From: Shimia sp.
GTDB taxonomy: Bacteria; Pseudomonadota; Alphaproteobacteria; Rhodobacterales; Rhodobacteraceae
Length of the DNA stretch: 64,000 bases
NCBI RefSeq assembly: GCF_022448905.1
Contig: NZ_JAKVCW010000004.1
Coordinates: 248,001 to 312,000, forward strand
Direction of reading: 5' to 3'
The notes under the pieces were generated by a model. The model ran no database searches and was not told the origin of the DNA. It saw only the letters and a list, made by a program, of their open reading frames with translations. This document shows, piece by piece, positions 8,395 through 17,031 of this stretch (positions are counted from its first letter, which is position 1; each line of letters starts with the position of its first letter). Both the position numbers and the translations under genes were made by a program.

Positions 8395-8892
8395 TCAGGC
8401 TTTGCCCAACCGCTGCATCAGCGCGTCGTTCACCGCGGGCGTCACAAACTGGGACACGTCCCCATCCAGCCGTGCGATCTCTTTCACGAGCTTGGAGGCA
8501 ATCGCCTGATGTTTCAGGTCCGCCATCAAAAACACGGTTTCGATGCTGCTGTCCAACGCACGGTTCATGCCAACCATTTGATATTCATACTCAAAATCGG
8601 TCACAGCCCGCAGGCCCCGCACAATGATCTGCGCGCCCACTTCTTTGGCACAATCGATCAGCAGGTTCTCAAACGGATGCGCAACAATCTCTGTGCCGCT
8701 CTCTTGGGACAGCTTGGCGCATTCGCCCTCAATCATCGCCACCCGCTCTTCCAGATCAAACATCGGCCCCTTGTCGCGATTGATCGCCACACCAATGACC
8801 AGCCGATCGACCAAAACGGCCGCTCGGCGGATAATATCTATATGTCCCAATGTGATAGGGTCAAACGTGCCTGGGTAAAGTGCGGTGCGCAT
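8395..8892 (-). CDS. coaD: phosphopantetheine adenylyltransferase
   Basis: 165 residues. It catalyses the penultimate step of coenzyme A synthesis, transferring AMP from ATP to 4'-phosphopantetheine. The start MRTALYPGTFDPITLGHIDII carries the nucleotidyltransferase T/HxGH motif, and the C-terminal half has the KHQAIASKLVKEIA segment (the ISSS-like signature region). ATG 8892 is chosen over the upstream start at 8931 because the family begins here and GGGGGAGG lies just upstream. The gene is flanked by short gaps on both sides and is probably monocistronic. The dispersed repeat lies just after its stop. Confidence 0.97.
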   Translation of the reverse strand: MRTALYPGTFDPITLGHIDIIRRAAVLVDRLVIGVAINRDKGPMFDLEERVAMIEGECAKLSQESGTEIVAHPFENLLIDCAKEVGAQIIVRGLRAVTDFEYEYQMVGMNRALDSSIETVFLMADLKHQAIASKLVKEIARLDGDVSQFVTPAVNDALMQRLGKA

Positions 8893-9011
8893 TTCTGCCT
8901 CCCCCGGTGGGTCTTGCGGTCCTGCGCGCACGCAACATTATTGCGCGGCCATTTGCAAGGGTTCTTTAAGGCATAGGTAGTTCTGCGGACAGAGAACGTC
9001 GCGGCACAGGC

Positions 9012-9446
9012 TTAATGCCCCATGATCATGCCTTGCAACGCGTCTTTCTCCATCGCCACTTCCGACAGCCGCGCTTTGACCGCATCGCCCAATGAAATAA
9101 GACCTACGAGCTTTTCGCCCTCCACCACCGGCATGTGGCGGAACCGGCCTTTGGTCATCTTTTCCAACACCGACACCGCATCATCGTTGCGACCACAGGT
9201 CACAAGCTCCGTGGTCATGTAGTCGTCAACTTTGTCAGACATGCAGCCCACGCCGCGATTGGCCAGTTCCCGCACAATATCGCGCTCTGACAGGATACCC
9301 GCTAAGGCCTCACCATCAGGTGACACGATGACAGTCCCAATCCCATTTTCGGCAAGGATTTTTGCCGCCTCCTCCACCAAGGTTCCCGGTTTCACAGTCA
9401 GGACTCCTTCCGAGCCTTTGGACTTGAGAATTTGGTGTACGAGCAT
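9012..9446 (-). CDS. tandem CBS-domain protein
   Basis: 144 residues made almost entirely of two CBS motifs (about residues 8-65 and 76-130): GTVIVSPDGEALAGILSERDIVREL, then MTKGRFRHMPVVEGEKLVGLISLGDAV. Such stand-alone CBS pairs usually bind adenine nucleotides and act as energy sensors or regulatory subunits; the partner is unknown here. GGAGGTAGCC precedes ATG 9446. The gene lies between coaD and the LysR gene on the same strand, with gaps that allow separate promoters. Confidence 0.92.
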   Translation of the reverse strand: MLVHQILKSKGSEGVLTVKPGTLVEEAAKILAENGIGTVIVSPDGEALAGILSERDIVRELANRGVGCMSDKVDDYMTTELVTCGRNDDAVSVLEKMTKGRFRHMPVVEGEKLVGLISLGDAVKARLSEVAMEKDALQGMIMGH

Positions 9447-9515
9447 GGCTACCTCCGCTTTTCAACAGTTCTTGCGCTCCCCTGAGGGTCAGCGTTGCCG
9501 CATCCTAAGCACTTG

Positions 9516-10412
9516 TCAAGTTTGACCTTCTAGGTGGGCCACCTCTTGCCGCATACCTTCACACAACGCCTCAGAGAACCGATTGAGCCGCTCCAGCCGC
9601 CGGTCGTCGGCATGCCGGATCAAATAGAAACTGCGGGTCAAACTCACCTCATTTTCCAGAACCTTGGTCACACCGCGGCCCCATGGAATGGCAAAGTCAT
9701 GCACCACACCGATCCCGGCCCCGCTGCGCACCCAGTTGAACTGCACTGAGGCGGAATTGGACGCCAGCCGCACCCGGTCGATGCCAATTTCACTGAGGTA
9801 ATCCAACTCTTTGTCAAAGATCATATCCGGGATATAGCCGGTCACCACATGATCCTTGAGGTCCTCGACTGAGGTGATCGCAGGCCGTTTGCGCAGATAC
9901 CACTTTGCTGCGGCCAGATGCAGCTTGTAGTCGGTGATTTTTTGCACGGTCAGCCGCCCCGCCGTCGGCGCGCTCACCGCCACCACAAGGTCAGCTTCCC
10001 GCCGTGACAGGCTGACGACTCGCGGCAAGGCGACAATCTGAATTTCAAGATCCGGGTTGGCCTCGGCAATGCGGCCACACACGGCTGGCAGCAGATAATT
10101 GGCCACGCCATCCGGCGCACCAATCCTAATTTGCCCTGACAATCCAGCGCTTTGCCCCACCATCTCCTCAGTGGCTTCCTGTAGGCTTTGCTCGACCCGA
10201 AGTGCATGCCCCATCAATCGCTGCCCTGCGTCGGTGAGCGCATAACCCGTCGGAGACTTCACAAACAAGGGCGATTCAAAAGCCGTTTCCAGCCGCGCCA
10301 CCCGTCGCCCCACCGTGGCCGGGTCCACTTGTAACCGCCGCCCAGCCGCCGACAGGCTTTCCTCTCGTGCAACTGCCAAAAACACTCGCAGATCATCCCA
10401 ATGCGCCGCCAT
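9516..10412 (-). CDS. LysR-family transcriptional regulator, divergent from mmsA
   Basis: About 298 residues. The N-terminal winged helix-turn-helix (WDDLRVFLAVAREESLSAAGRRL, then VDPATVGRRVARLE) is followed by a periplasmic-binding-protein-like effector domain from about residue 90. ATG 10412 gives the usual LysR start (MAAHWDDLRVF); frames reach 10427 and 10502 but would overlap the divergent promoter. It is transcribed away from mmsA with about 100 bp between, the classic layout for a LysR regulator of its neighbour, so control of methylmalonate-semialdehyde dehydrogenase is a reasonable inference. The effector could be a valine-pathway intermediate. Confidence 0.92.
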   Translation of the reverse strand: MAAHWDDLRVFLAVAREESLSAAGRRLQVDPATVGRRVARLETAFESPLFVKSPTGYALTDAGQRLMGHALRVEQSLQEATEEMVGQSAGLSGQIRIGAPDGVANYLLPAVCGRIAEANPDLEIQIVALPRVVSLSRREADLVVAVSAPTAGRLTVQKITDYKLHLAAAKWYLRKRPAITSVEDLKDHVVTGYIPDMIFDKELDYLSEIGIDRVRLASNSASVQFNWVRSGAGIGVVHDFAIPWGRGVTKVLENEVSLTRSFYLIRHADDRRLERLNRFSEALCEGMRQEVAHLEGQT

Positions 10413-10428
10413 GCCATCCCCACTCATT

Positions 10429-10478
10429 TTTGCAAAGCCGTTTTGAACAGTTGCCTCTTTTCCGGTGATTTTTGCAAG
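10429..10478. promoter_or_regulatory. TTTGCAA motifs between LysR gene and mmsA
   Basis: TTTGCAAA at 10429-10436 and TTTGCAAG at 10471-10478 lie in the divergent promoter region. Similar motifs recur ahead of the acyl-CoA dehydrogenase gene (14594-14660). They resemble half-sites described for ScfR-type short-chain acyl-CoA regulators; function here is inferred. Confidence 0.35.
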
Positions 10479-10513
10479 CCTATTCTTTTGCTCAACTGTC
10501 ATAGGAGGATGCC

Positions 10514-12013
10514 ATGCAAGAGTTGACTCATTTCATCAACGGCGAACACGTCAAAGGCACGTCCGGCCGTTTTGCCGACGTGATGAACCCGGCCACCGGT
10601 GAGGTTCAGGCCAAAGTGCCCCTGGCCAGCAAAGAAGAGATGGACGCAGCCGTAGCCGCTGCACAGGCCGCACAGCCGGCTTGGGCCGCCGTAAACCCTC
10701 AGCGCCGCGCCCGTGTGCTGATGAAGTTTGTCGACCTGCTGCACCGCGACATGGACAAGCTGGCCGAGAAACTGTCGTCCGAACACGGCAAAACCTTCCC
10801 AGACGCCAAAGGCGACATCCAGCGTGGTCTGGAAGTGGCGGAATACTGCATCGCAGCGCCACAGATGTTGAAAGGTGAATACACCGACGCCGCCGGTCCT
10901 GGCATCGACATCTATTCCATGCGTCAGCCTCTGGGCGTGACCGCGGGCATCACTCCATTCAACTTCCCGGCCATGATTCCGATGTGGATGTTTGCCCCAG
11001 CAATCGCTTGCGGCAACGCCTTCATTCTCAAGCCGTCCGAGCGCGACCCATCCGTGCCGCTGATGCTGGCCGAACTGCTCGAAGAGGCTGGCCTGCCAAA
11101 AGGCATCATTCAGGTTGTGAACGGCGACAAAGAAGCCGTGGACGCGATCCTTTACGATCCAATCATCCAGTCCGTGGGCTTTGTGGGCTCCACCCCAATT
11201 GCCGAATACATCTACGGCACCGGCTGTGCCCAAGGTAAGCGCGTACAGTGCTTCGGTGGCGCGAAAAACCACATGATCATCATGCCAGACGCCGATCTGG
11301 ACCAGGCAGCCGACGCGCTGGTTGGCGCGGGCTACGGCGCTGCTGGCGAACGCTGCATGGCGATCTCCGTTGCCGTACCGGTTGGCGAAGAAACCGCAGA
11401 CCGTCTGCGCGACAAGCTGGTACCACGCATCGAAAAGCTCAAGATTGCGCCGTACACCGCTGGCGACGATGTAGACTACGGCCCGGTTGTGACCGCCGCC
11501 GCCAAGGAAAACATTCTGCGTCTGGTGCAGACCGGCGTCGATCAGGGTGCCGATCTGGTTGTGGACGGCCGCGACTTCAGCCTGCAGGGCTATGAGGACG
11601 GCTTCTTTGTTGGGCCACACCTGTTTGACCGCGTCACCAAAGACATGGACATCTACAAGACCGAAATCTTCGGCCCTGTGCTCTCCATGGTGCGCGCGCA
11701 GTCTTATGAAGAAGCGCTGGGTCTGGCGATGGATCACGAGTACGGCAACGGCACCGCGATCTACACCCGCGACGGTGACACCGCGCGTGACTTTGCCAAC
11801 CGCGTGAACGTGGGCATGGTTGGCGTGAACGTGCCAATCCCAGTGCCACTGGCGTACCACACCTTCGGCGGCTGGAAGAAGTCTGCCTTTGGTGACCTGA
11901 ACCAGCACGGCCCAGACGCGTTCAAATTCTACACACGCACCAAGACCGTGACCTCTCGCTGGCCATCGGGCATTAAAGAAGGCGGCGAGTTCCACTTCAA
12001 ACAGATGGATTGA
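10514..12013 (+). CDS. mmsA: methylmalonate-semialdehyde dehydrogenase (CoA-acylating)
   Basis: 499 residues, an aldehyde dehydrogenase-fold enzyme of the MMSDH type. It converts (methyl)malonate semialdehyde, NAD and CoA to propionyl-CoA or acetyl-CoA plus CO2, the last step of valine breakdown. The catalytic Cys lies in YGAAGERCMA, the cofactor region in VGFVGSTPIAEYIY, and the PFNFPAMIPMWM motif is typical of the CoA-dependent subfamily. An excellent AGGAGG precedes ATG 10514. mmsB and two further valine-pathway genes lie 3-7 kb downstream on the same strand. The divergent LysR gene probably regulates it. A strong terminator follows. Confidence 0.96.
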   Translation: MQELTHFINGEHVKGTSGRFADVMNPATGEVQAKVPLASKEEMDAAVAAAQAAQPAWAAVNPQRRARVLMKFVDLLHRDMDKLAEKLSSEHGKTFPDAKGDIQRGLEVAEYCIAAPQMLKGEYTDAAGPGIDIYSMRQPLGVTAGITPFNFPAMIPMWMFAPAIACGNAFILKPSERDPSVPLMLAELLEEAGLPKGIIQVVNGDKEAVDAILYDPIIQSVGFVGSTPIAEYIYGTGCAQGKRVQCFGGAKNHMIIMPDADLDQAADALVGAGYGAAGERCMAISVAVPVGEETADRLRDKLVPRIEKLKIAPYTAGDDVDYGPVVTAAAKENILRLVQTGVDQGADLVVDGRDFSLQGYEDGFFVGPHLFDRVTKDMDIYKTEIFGPVLSMVRAQSYEEALGLAMDHEYGNGTAIYTRDGDTARDFANRVNVGMVGVNVPIPVPLAYHTFGGWKKSAFGDLNQHGPDAFKFYTRTKTVTSRWPSGIKEGGEFHFKQMD

Positions 12014-12044
12014 TCCAGACCAAATTCTGTGATCATTTGCATAC

Positions 12045-12077
12045 AAACGGGCGGTCTCGTACCGCCCGTTTTTTTTT
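12045..12077 (+). terminator. mmsA terminator
   Basis: Arms AACGGGCGGT and ACCGCCCGTT around CTCGT, followed by an uninterrupted T run, 30 bp after mmsA. Confidence 0.93.
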
Positions 12078-12096
12078 GGCAAAGGGGTATGCAACC

Positions 12097-12516
12097 GTGT
12101 CCGTGTCGTTTCGGATCTTCTCTTCCATCGGACTGGTCTACGTCCGATACGACGGCCATGCCAATATGGCTGATACCTTGCAGGCCTTTGCCTCCTACGC
12201 CCAACATCCAGACTTTCGGCCAGGGCAAAAACAGTTTGTCGACCTCAGTGCTCTGACGGGTTGGGACGAGGACTACCTCGAACTGATGAAGGCACAGGCC
12301 AAAAAGGCTGAGGCCTTTACCGGCAACAATGCCGAAACGCTGATCATCTACTACGCAATATCCGATGTGGGCAAGAAACTGGCCCGCCTCGCGCTGCGCA
12401 GTTGGGAACCCTTCCCGTCGGTAGTGCCAATTGTTCAGGACAACGAGGCGGATGCGCTGGCCATTCTTGGCCTGCCACAATCCAGCCTCAATCAACTGCT
12501 CAGCGCCGCAGACTAG
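12097..12516 (+). CDS. hypothetical protein, possibly STAS/SpoIIAA-like
   Basis: 139 residues from GTG 12097, which has AAGGGG upstream. The frame stays open back to 12010, but that part runs through the mmsA terminator and is unlikely to be coding. The protein has a strand-helix alternation (YVRYDGHANMADTLQAF, QKQFVDLSALTGWDE, then a helical end) that could suit a small alpha/beta STAS-like fold; this is only a fold impression. No catalytic motif or membrane segment is seen. It sits between mmsA and the diguanylate cyclase gene on the same strand. Function unknown. Confidence 0.7.
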   Translation: MSVSFRIFSSIGLVYVRYDGHANMADTLQAFASYAQHPDFRPGQKQFVDLSALTGWDEDYLELMKAQAKKAEAFTGNNAETLIIYYAISDVGKKLARLALRSWEPFPSVVPIVQDNEADALAILGLPQSSLNQLLSAAD

Positions 12517-12683
12517 AACACAACGTCGCGTCAGCAGTTTCAACCAACCGGCAAAACTCCGCCTGTCGTTTAAAGTTTGATCCAATCCCCGCCTACTTTG
12601 GAAGCGCTCAAACCCGCGGCCTGTCCCCTAGGTTAAACCGACTTTAAAGCCTGTGCTTCACAAGTTTTCCAACACAAAACCAA

Positions 12684-14573
12684 ATGAGACACAGGCCCAT
12701 GCACCTCAAAATTGCACGTGCGTTTTTATGCGCCGCCACAGTTGTGACGGCGTGGGTTTTGCTGTCACTCACAGGTCCGGCTCCCGCTCTGGCGCACAGC
12801 GGCCCCGGACCAGAACGTGACCTGTCCTCCTTCGGATTTGACACCCGAGAAAAAGCCCGCCTGGATGGTGATTGGTGGTTTCATTTTGGCGCACGCCTCA
12901 CACCACAAGAGGCGGTCGCGGCGGCCAACGCGGACGAATTTGGCCTTCTGCACGTGCCAGATGACTGGCAGAGCTCCGAAACCGTGTCCGAAACCAATCC
13001 CCACGCCCACGGCACCGGCACCTATGTGCTCAACGTCACGCTGCCCTACTCCAACGGCACGCCACTGGCGATCACCTTTCCAAGAGTGGCCGACGCGTAC
13101 GAGGTGTTCTGGGTGCCTGCCAATGACCTGACCAAGGCCAACCGGATTGGCGGCAGCGGCGCAATGACAGGGCCAATCGAGGCCTCCCTGATCCACCAAA
13201 CCTTTGCGCTGGACCAAATCGGCGAAGGCTACCTGGTGGTGCAGGTCCGCAAAGAGCTGCAAAGCTACGGCGGCATCCTGCGCACCCCGGTCATTGCAGA
13301 CGCCGCCTTGTTGCAAAGCAACGCCCATCTAAACCACATCATCGAAGGCACCATTATTGGCATCACACTGCTGGTCGCCGCCCTCAATCTATTTCTGTTT
13401 GTGGTCTACCGCAAAGACACAGCCACCTTGCTGCTTGCGCTGGTGTCTTTCGCGTTTCTACTGCGCTCAGTCATCCTGGCTGGAACGCTGGAAATGGTGT
13501 TTGGTCCCGACGTCCGGCCGTTACGAATCCGAATAGAGTACGCTGACATTTTGCTGGCAGCCTGGGCCGGCTACACGCTGCAGCAAGCACTTGTCTGGCG
13601 CTGCCTATCCGATTTGGGTGGTCCGCTGGTGACGGGCGTTATCGCCATGCTGGGTGGCGCAGTTGTGCTCACCGCGCCCCTGCCTTTTGTCACCGAGCAG
13701 CTTTATGCCATCCAAATGTATTGCGTGGTGATCTTTGGTCTGATCCTCTGGACCAGCGCTCGTGCCATCATCAAGCGCATACCAGATGCTTGGTTCTACA
13801 CGTTAGGATGGTTCGTTCCTCTCGCAGCAGGCGCAAACGACATCATCGTCGCCAACACCTACCAAGGCGTCTATCTCGCCAACCACGCCTTTGTTCTGTT
13901 CATCTGCGCCTACAGCTTGAAAGTTGGTCGCCGTGTCACCAGTGCCGTGAGCCGCGCCGAAGTCCTGGACTTGGAGCGCTCCAACCTGCAACAGCTGCAC
14001 CAAAACGCGCTGGACACCGCCAGCCGAGACCACCTCACAGGTCTGCTGAACCGCCAAGCGTTTGACAACGAGCTCTCTCTGGCGTGGCGCGAAAAAGACT
14101 ACTCCGATCAAGGCATCTCGCTGGTGATCTTTGACATCGACCACTTCAAGATCGTGAACGACACCTATGGCCACCCCGCGGGCGACGACGTGCTGCGCGC
14201 CGTCGCCGATCTGGTACAAGCCGCCAATCTGCGCCGCGCGGACCGTGTGTGCCGCTATGGCGGCGAAGAGTTTGTGATGATCCTGCCCGACACCACCTGC
14301 GACAATGCCAAAGTGGTGGCTGAACGCATGCGCAATCGCATCGCCGCACTGACCACCGAATGCACCGGCAACGTCAGCCTGCGCGTCACCGCCAGCTTTG
14401 GCATCGCCTGCGCCGACCCGAACTCCGACCTCGAACCGCGCGAACTGCTCCTGCGGGCCGACGAAGCCCTCTATCACGCCAAATCCACGGGCCGGAACCG
14501 CTCTGTCACCTATGTCCAAATGATCGAGGAAGGCGCAGAAACCCCTTCCGACGATCTCAAAGCGGCCGGCTAG
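12684..14573 (+). CDS. 7TM sensor diguanylate cyclase (GGDEF)
   Basis: 629 residues. A signal-peptide-like start, then a beta-rich periplasmic region (about residues 40-210) of the 7TMR-DISM extracellular type, seven hydrophobic helices (about 220-410), a short coiled linker, and a C-terminal GGDEF domain. The active site reads GGEEF (residues 526-530) and FDIDHFKIVNDTYGHPAGD is intact, so c-di-GMP synthesis is expected. An RxxD product-inhibition site (R517-D520) lies five residues before GGEEF. ATG 12699 is an alternative start. The periplasmic ligand is unknown; location among valine-catabolism genes hints at a metabolic or carbohydrate cue, which is inference. Confidence 0.93.
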   Translation: MRHRPMHLKIARAFLCAATVVTAWVLLSLTGPAPALAHSGPGPERDLSSFGFDTREKARLDGDWWFHFGARLTPQEAVAAANADEFGLLHVPDDWQSSETVSETNPHAHGTGTYVLNVTLPYSNGTPLAITFPRVADAYEVFWVPANDLTKANRIGGSGAMTGPIEASLIHQTFALDQIGEGYLVVQVRKELQSYGGILRTPVIADAALLQSNAHLNHIIEGTIIGITLLVAALNLFLFVVYRKDTATLLLALVSFAFLLRSVILAGTLEMVFGPDVRPLRIRIEYADILLAAWAGYTLQQALVWRCLSDLGGPLVTGVIAMLGGAVVLTAPLPFVTEQLYAIQMYCVVIFGLILWTSARAIIKRIPDAWFYTLGWFVPLAAGANDIIVANTYQGVYLANHAFVLFICAYSLKVGRRVTSAVSRAEVLDLERSNLQQLHQNALDTASRDHLTGLLNRQAFDNELSLAWREKDYSDQGISLVIFDIDHFKIVNDTYGHPAGDDVLRAVADLVQAANLRRADRVCRYGGEEFVMILPDTTCDNAKVVAERMRNRIAALTTECTGNVSLRVTASFGIACADPNSDLEPRELLLRADEALYHAKSTGRNRSVTYVQMIEEGAETPSDDLKAAG

Positions 14574-14623
14574 ACCACAACCGCCCCTGCAAAATTGCAA
14601 AATCACTCTGCAATATCGCGGCG

Positions 14624-14635
14624 TGATAGCGCTAT
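14624..14635. promoter_or_regulatory. TGATAGCGCTAT palindrome, LacI-type operator candidate
   Basis: ATAGCGCTAT (14626-14635) is a perfect 10-bp palindrome within TGATAGCGCTAT, the shape of a LacI-family operator and similar to the motif I recall for the alphaproteobacterial carbon regulator CceR. It lies just upstream of the likely promoter of the acyl-CoA dehydrogenase operon. Confidence 0.4.
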
Positions 14636-14653
14636 TTTTGCGCCATTCGAGCT

Positions 14654-14682
14654 TTGCAATCTTTGTACAAGGGTGGTAATTT
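14654..14682 (+). promoter_or_regulatory. putative promoter of the acyl-CoA dehydrogenase operon
   Basis: TTGCAA at 14654-14659 and TAATTT at 14677-14682 are separated by 17 bp. The -35 element overlaps a TTTGCAAT motif of the kind also found ahead of mmsA, so a regulator binding that motif could act directly here. Confidence 0.4.
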
Positions 14683-14792
14683 AACACATGTTCAATTCGC
14701 GGAGGGAGGCTGCGAATGACCTTGGTCCCTGCCCTCACCCGCACCCGCCTTGGCATCGGTCTTCCCGACGCCGCGATCTTGAAGGATGAGAC

Positions 14793-15932
14793 ATGGATTT
14801 TGCACTGAGTGAAGAACAGACCCTGATCTTTGATATGGCCAAAGGTTTTGGCGAAGAGCACATAGCACCACACGCCCAGAAGTGGGAATCCGAAGGTACC
14901 ATCCCAAAAGATCTCTGGCCGCAAATCGCCGAACTGGGCCTCGGTGGCATCTATGTGTCCGAAGAATATGGCGGCTCTGGCTTGTCACGTCTTGACGCCA
15001 CATTGGTGTTTGAAGCCCTCGCCATGGCCTGCCCCTCTGTGGGGTCTTTCCTGTCGATCCACAACATGTGCGGCGGCATGATCGACAAATTTGGCTCCGA
15101 GGAAACCAAACAAAAATGGCTGCCGGATCTGTGTTCCATGAACAAGGTCTTCTCCTACTGCCTGACCGAACCCGGCTCAGGCTCTGACGCCGCGGCCCTG
15201 AAAACCCGCGCCGAACGCGACAACGAAGGCTATGTTCTCAACGGCACCAAAGCCTTTATCTCCGGCGGGTCTTATTCTGACGCCTATGTCTGCATGGTGC
15301 GCACCGGCGAAGACGGCCCCAAGGGCATTTCCACTGTGGTGGTCGAGGATGGCACTGACGGCCTGTCCTTTGGCGCGTTGGAAAAGAAAATGGGCTGGCT
15401 CAGCCAACCGACCTCCCAGGTCCAATTTGACGACTGCAAAGTGCCGGCCGACAACCTGATCGGCGAAGAAGGCAAAGGCTTCTCCTACGCCATGAACGGT
15501 CTGGACGGTGGTCGTTTGAACATCTCTGCGGGTGCTCTGGGCGGCGCTCAGAAAGCCCTCGACCTGACCGTGCAATACATGTCGGAGCGCAAGGCCTTTG
15601 GCAAATCCATCAACCAGTTCCAGGCCCTACAGTTCCGCCTCGCCGAGTATGAAACCAAACTGCAAGCCGCCCGCACCTTCCTGCGCCAGGCCGCATGGAA
15701 GCTCGACAACGGCGACCACGACGCCACCAAATACTGCGCCATGGCCAAGCTGATGGTCACTGACGTGGCCTTTGACGTCGCCAACGGCTGCTTGCAGTTG
15801 CACGGCGGCTATGGCTACCTCGCAGATTACGGTATCGAGAAAATTGTCCGCGACCTGCGGGTGCATCAGATCCTCGAAGGCACCAACGAAATCATGCGCT
15901 TGATCATCTCCCGCCAGATGATCTCTGCCTAA
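14793..15932 (+). CDS. acyl-CoA dehydrogenase, probably isobutyryl-CoA dehydrogenase
   Basis: 379 residues, a standard FAD-dependent acyl-CoA dehydrogenase. The N-terminal helical domain is followed by the FAD/substrate region (SYCLTEPGSGSDAAALKT), and the C-terminal domain carries the catalytic Glu in ILEGTNEIMR. The neighbouring hydrolase and 3-hydroxyisobutyrate dehydrogenase genes identify it as the likely isobutyryl-CoA dehydrogenase that makes methacrylyl-CoA. AAGGATGAG precedes ATG 14793. The leader holds a LacI-type palindrome and TTTGCAA motifs. A hairpin terminator before the next gene may reduce read-through. Substrate choice rests mainly on context. Confidence 0.9.
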   Translation: MDFALSEEQTLIFDMAKGFGEEHIAPHAQKWESEGTIPKDLWPQIAELGLGGIYVSEEYGGSGLSRLDATLVFEALAMACPSVGSFLSIHNMCGGMIDKFGSEETKQKWLPDLCSMNKVFSYCLTEPGSGSDAAALKTRAERDNEGYVLNGTKAFISGGSYSDAYVCMVRTGEDGPKGISTVVVEDGTDGLSFGALEKKMGWLSQPTSQVQFDDCKVPADNLIGEEGKGFSYAMNGLDGGRLNISAGALGGAQKALDLTVQYMSERKAFGKSINQFQALQFRLAEYETKLQAARTFLRQAAWKLDNGDHDATKYCAMAKLMVTDVAFDVANGCLQLHGGYGYLADYGIEKIVRDLRVHQILEGTNEIMRLIISRQMISA

Positions 15933-15940
15933 CCACGACC

Positions 15941-15968
15941 GGGCCGCCCTTCAGGAGCGGCCCTTTTC
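15941..15968 (+). terminator. hairpin terminator or attenuator
   Basis: GGGCCGC and GCGGCCC arms around CCTTCAGGA, followed by TTTT, between the acyl-CoA dehydrogenase stop and the next start. It lies inside what is otherwise one catabolic operon, so it may dampen rather than end transcription. Confidence 0.65.
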
Positions 15969-15986
15969 AAAGACGGAGCGCCCCGC

Positions 15987-17027
15987 GTGTCTGACATCTC
16001 CATCCGCAAATCTGGTCAAACCGGCCGCATCACCTTCACCCGCCCCAAGGCGCTGAACGCCATGTCCTATGACATGTGCATCGCCATCGAAGACGCGCTC
16101 GACATCTGGGCCACCGATGACGACGTCAAAATGATCGTCATCGATGCGGAAGGTGAAAAGGCCTTCTGCGCCGGTGGCGACATCGCTGAGCTCTATGACA
16201 CCGGCACCAAAGGCGACTTTGCCTATGGCCGGAAATTCTGGGCCGACGAATACCGCATGAACGCAAAACTCTTTGAGTTCCCCAAACCGGTGGTCAGCTT
16301 CATGCAGGGGTTCACCATGGGCGGCGGCGTTGGTGTGGGCTGTCACGGTTCCCACCGCGTTGTCGGTACCACCAGCCAAATCGCCATGCCGGAATGTGGC
16401 ATTGGCCTTGTACCAGACGTGGGCGGCTCGCTGATCCTCGCCCGTGCACCGGGTCGATTGGGCGAATACCTCGGCCTCACCGCCGCGCGCCTCAACGCAG
16501 CGGACGCAATCTACGTAGGCTTTGCCGACTACTTCATTCCAGAAGACCAATGGCCCGCTCTGATCGCACAACTCGAAGAGACGGCTGACTACACCCTGAT
16601 CGACGCCGCCGCCTCTGAACCAGAGGCAGGACCGCTCACCACCCAGCAGGCCGACATCGACGCCAACTTCGGTGGCGAGGCCCTCAGTGACGTCCTAAAC
16701 GCGCTGAAGTATTCCGACAGCGAATTCGCCGCCGGTGCCTTGAAAAAACTCTCCCGCAATTCCCCCATCGCCATGGGGGCGGCGCTAGAGATCATTCACC
16801 GCGTACGCAATCGCGACGACATCCGCTTTGCGCTAGATCAGGAATACCGTTTTACCTTCCGCGCCATGGAGGATGGCGATTTTCTGGAAGGCATCCGCGC
16901 ACAAATCATCGACAAAGACCGCAATCCGCAATGGAAATACAGCCTGGACACCCTACCCGCTGGCAAGGTGACCAAAATGCTGCTGCCACTTGGAGCGGAT
17001 GCGCTGACATTTGAAAAGGGAGAGTAG
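15987..17027 (+). CDS. 3-hydroxyisobutyryl-CoA hydrolase / enoyl-CoA hydratase family
   Basis: 346 residues starting at GTG 15987. It has the crotonase fold with AFCAGGDIAELY (oxyanion hole), GFTMGGGVGVGCH, and PECGIGLVPDVGGSLILAR, the last carrying the acidic residue typical of the hydrolase subgroup. The length, about 90 residues more than simple hydratases, also fits 3-hydroxyisobutyryl-CoA hydrolase, which releases free 3-hydroxyisobutyrate in valine catabolism. mmsB begins 4 bp after its stop and would oxidise that product. A separate methacrylyl-CoA hydratase is not present in the window. Confidence 0.88.
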   Translation: MSDISIRKSGQTGRITFTRPKALNAMSYDMCIAIEDALDIWATDDDVKMIVIDAEGEKAFCAGGDIAELYDTGTKGDFAYGRKFWADEYRMNAKLFEFPKPVVSFMQGFTMGGGVGVGCHGSHRVVGTTSQIAMPECGIGLVPDVGGSLILARAPGRLGEYLGLTAARLNAADAIYVGFADYFIPEDQWPALIAQLEETADYTLIDAAASEPEAGPLTTQQADIDANFGGEALSDVLNALKYSDSEFAAGALKKLSRNSPIAMGAALEIIHRVRNRDDIRFALDQEYRFTFRAMEDGDFLEGIRAQIIDKDRNPQWKYSLDTLPAGKVTKMLLPLGADALTFEKGE

Positions 17028-17031
17028 CACC

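Noticed and set aside
10499-12094. 531-residue frame antisense to mmsA
   Set aside because: A shadow of a well-conserved dehydrogenase, rich in His and Trp as such shadows often are.
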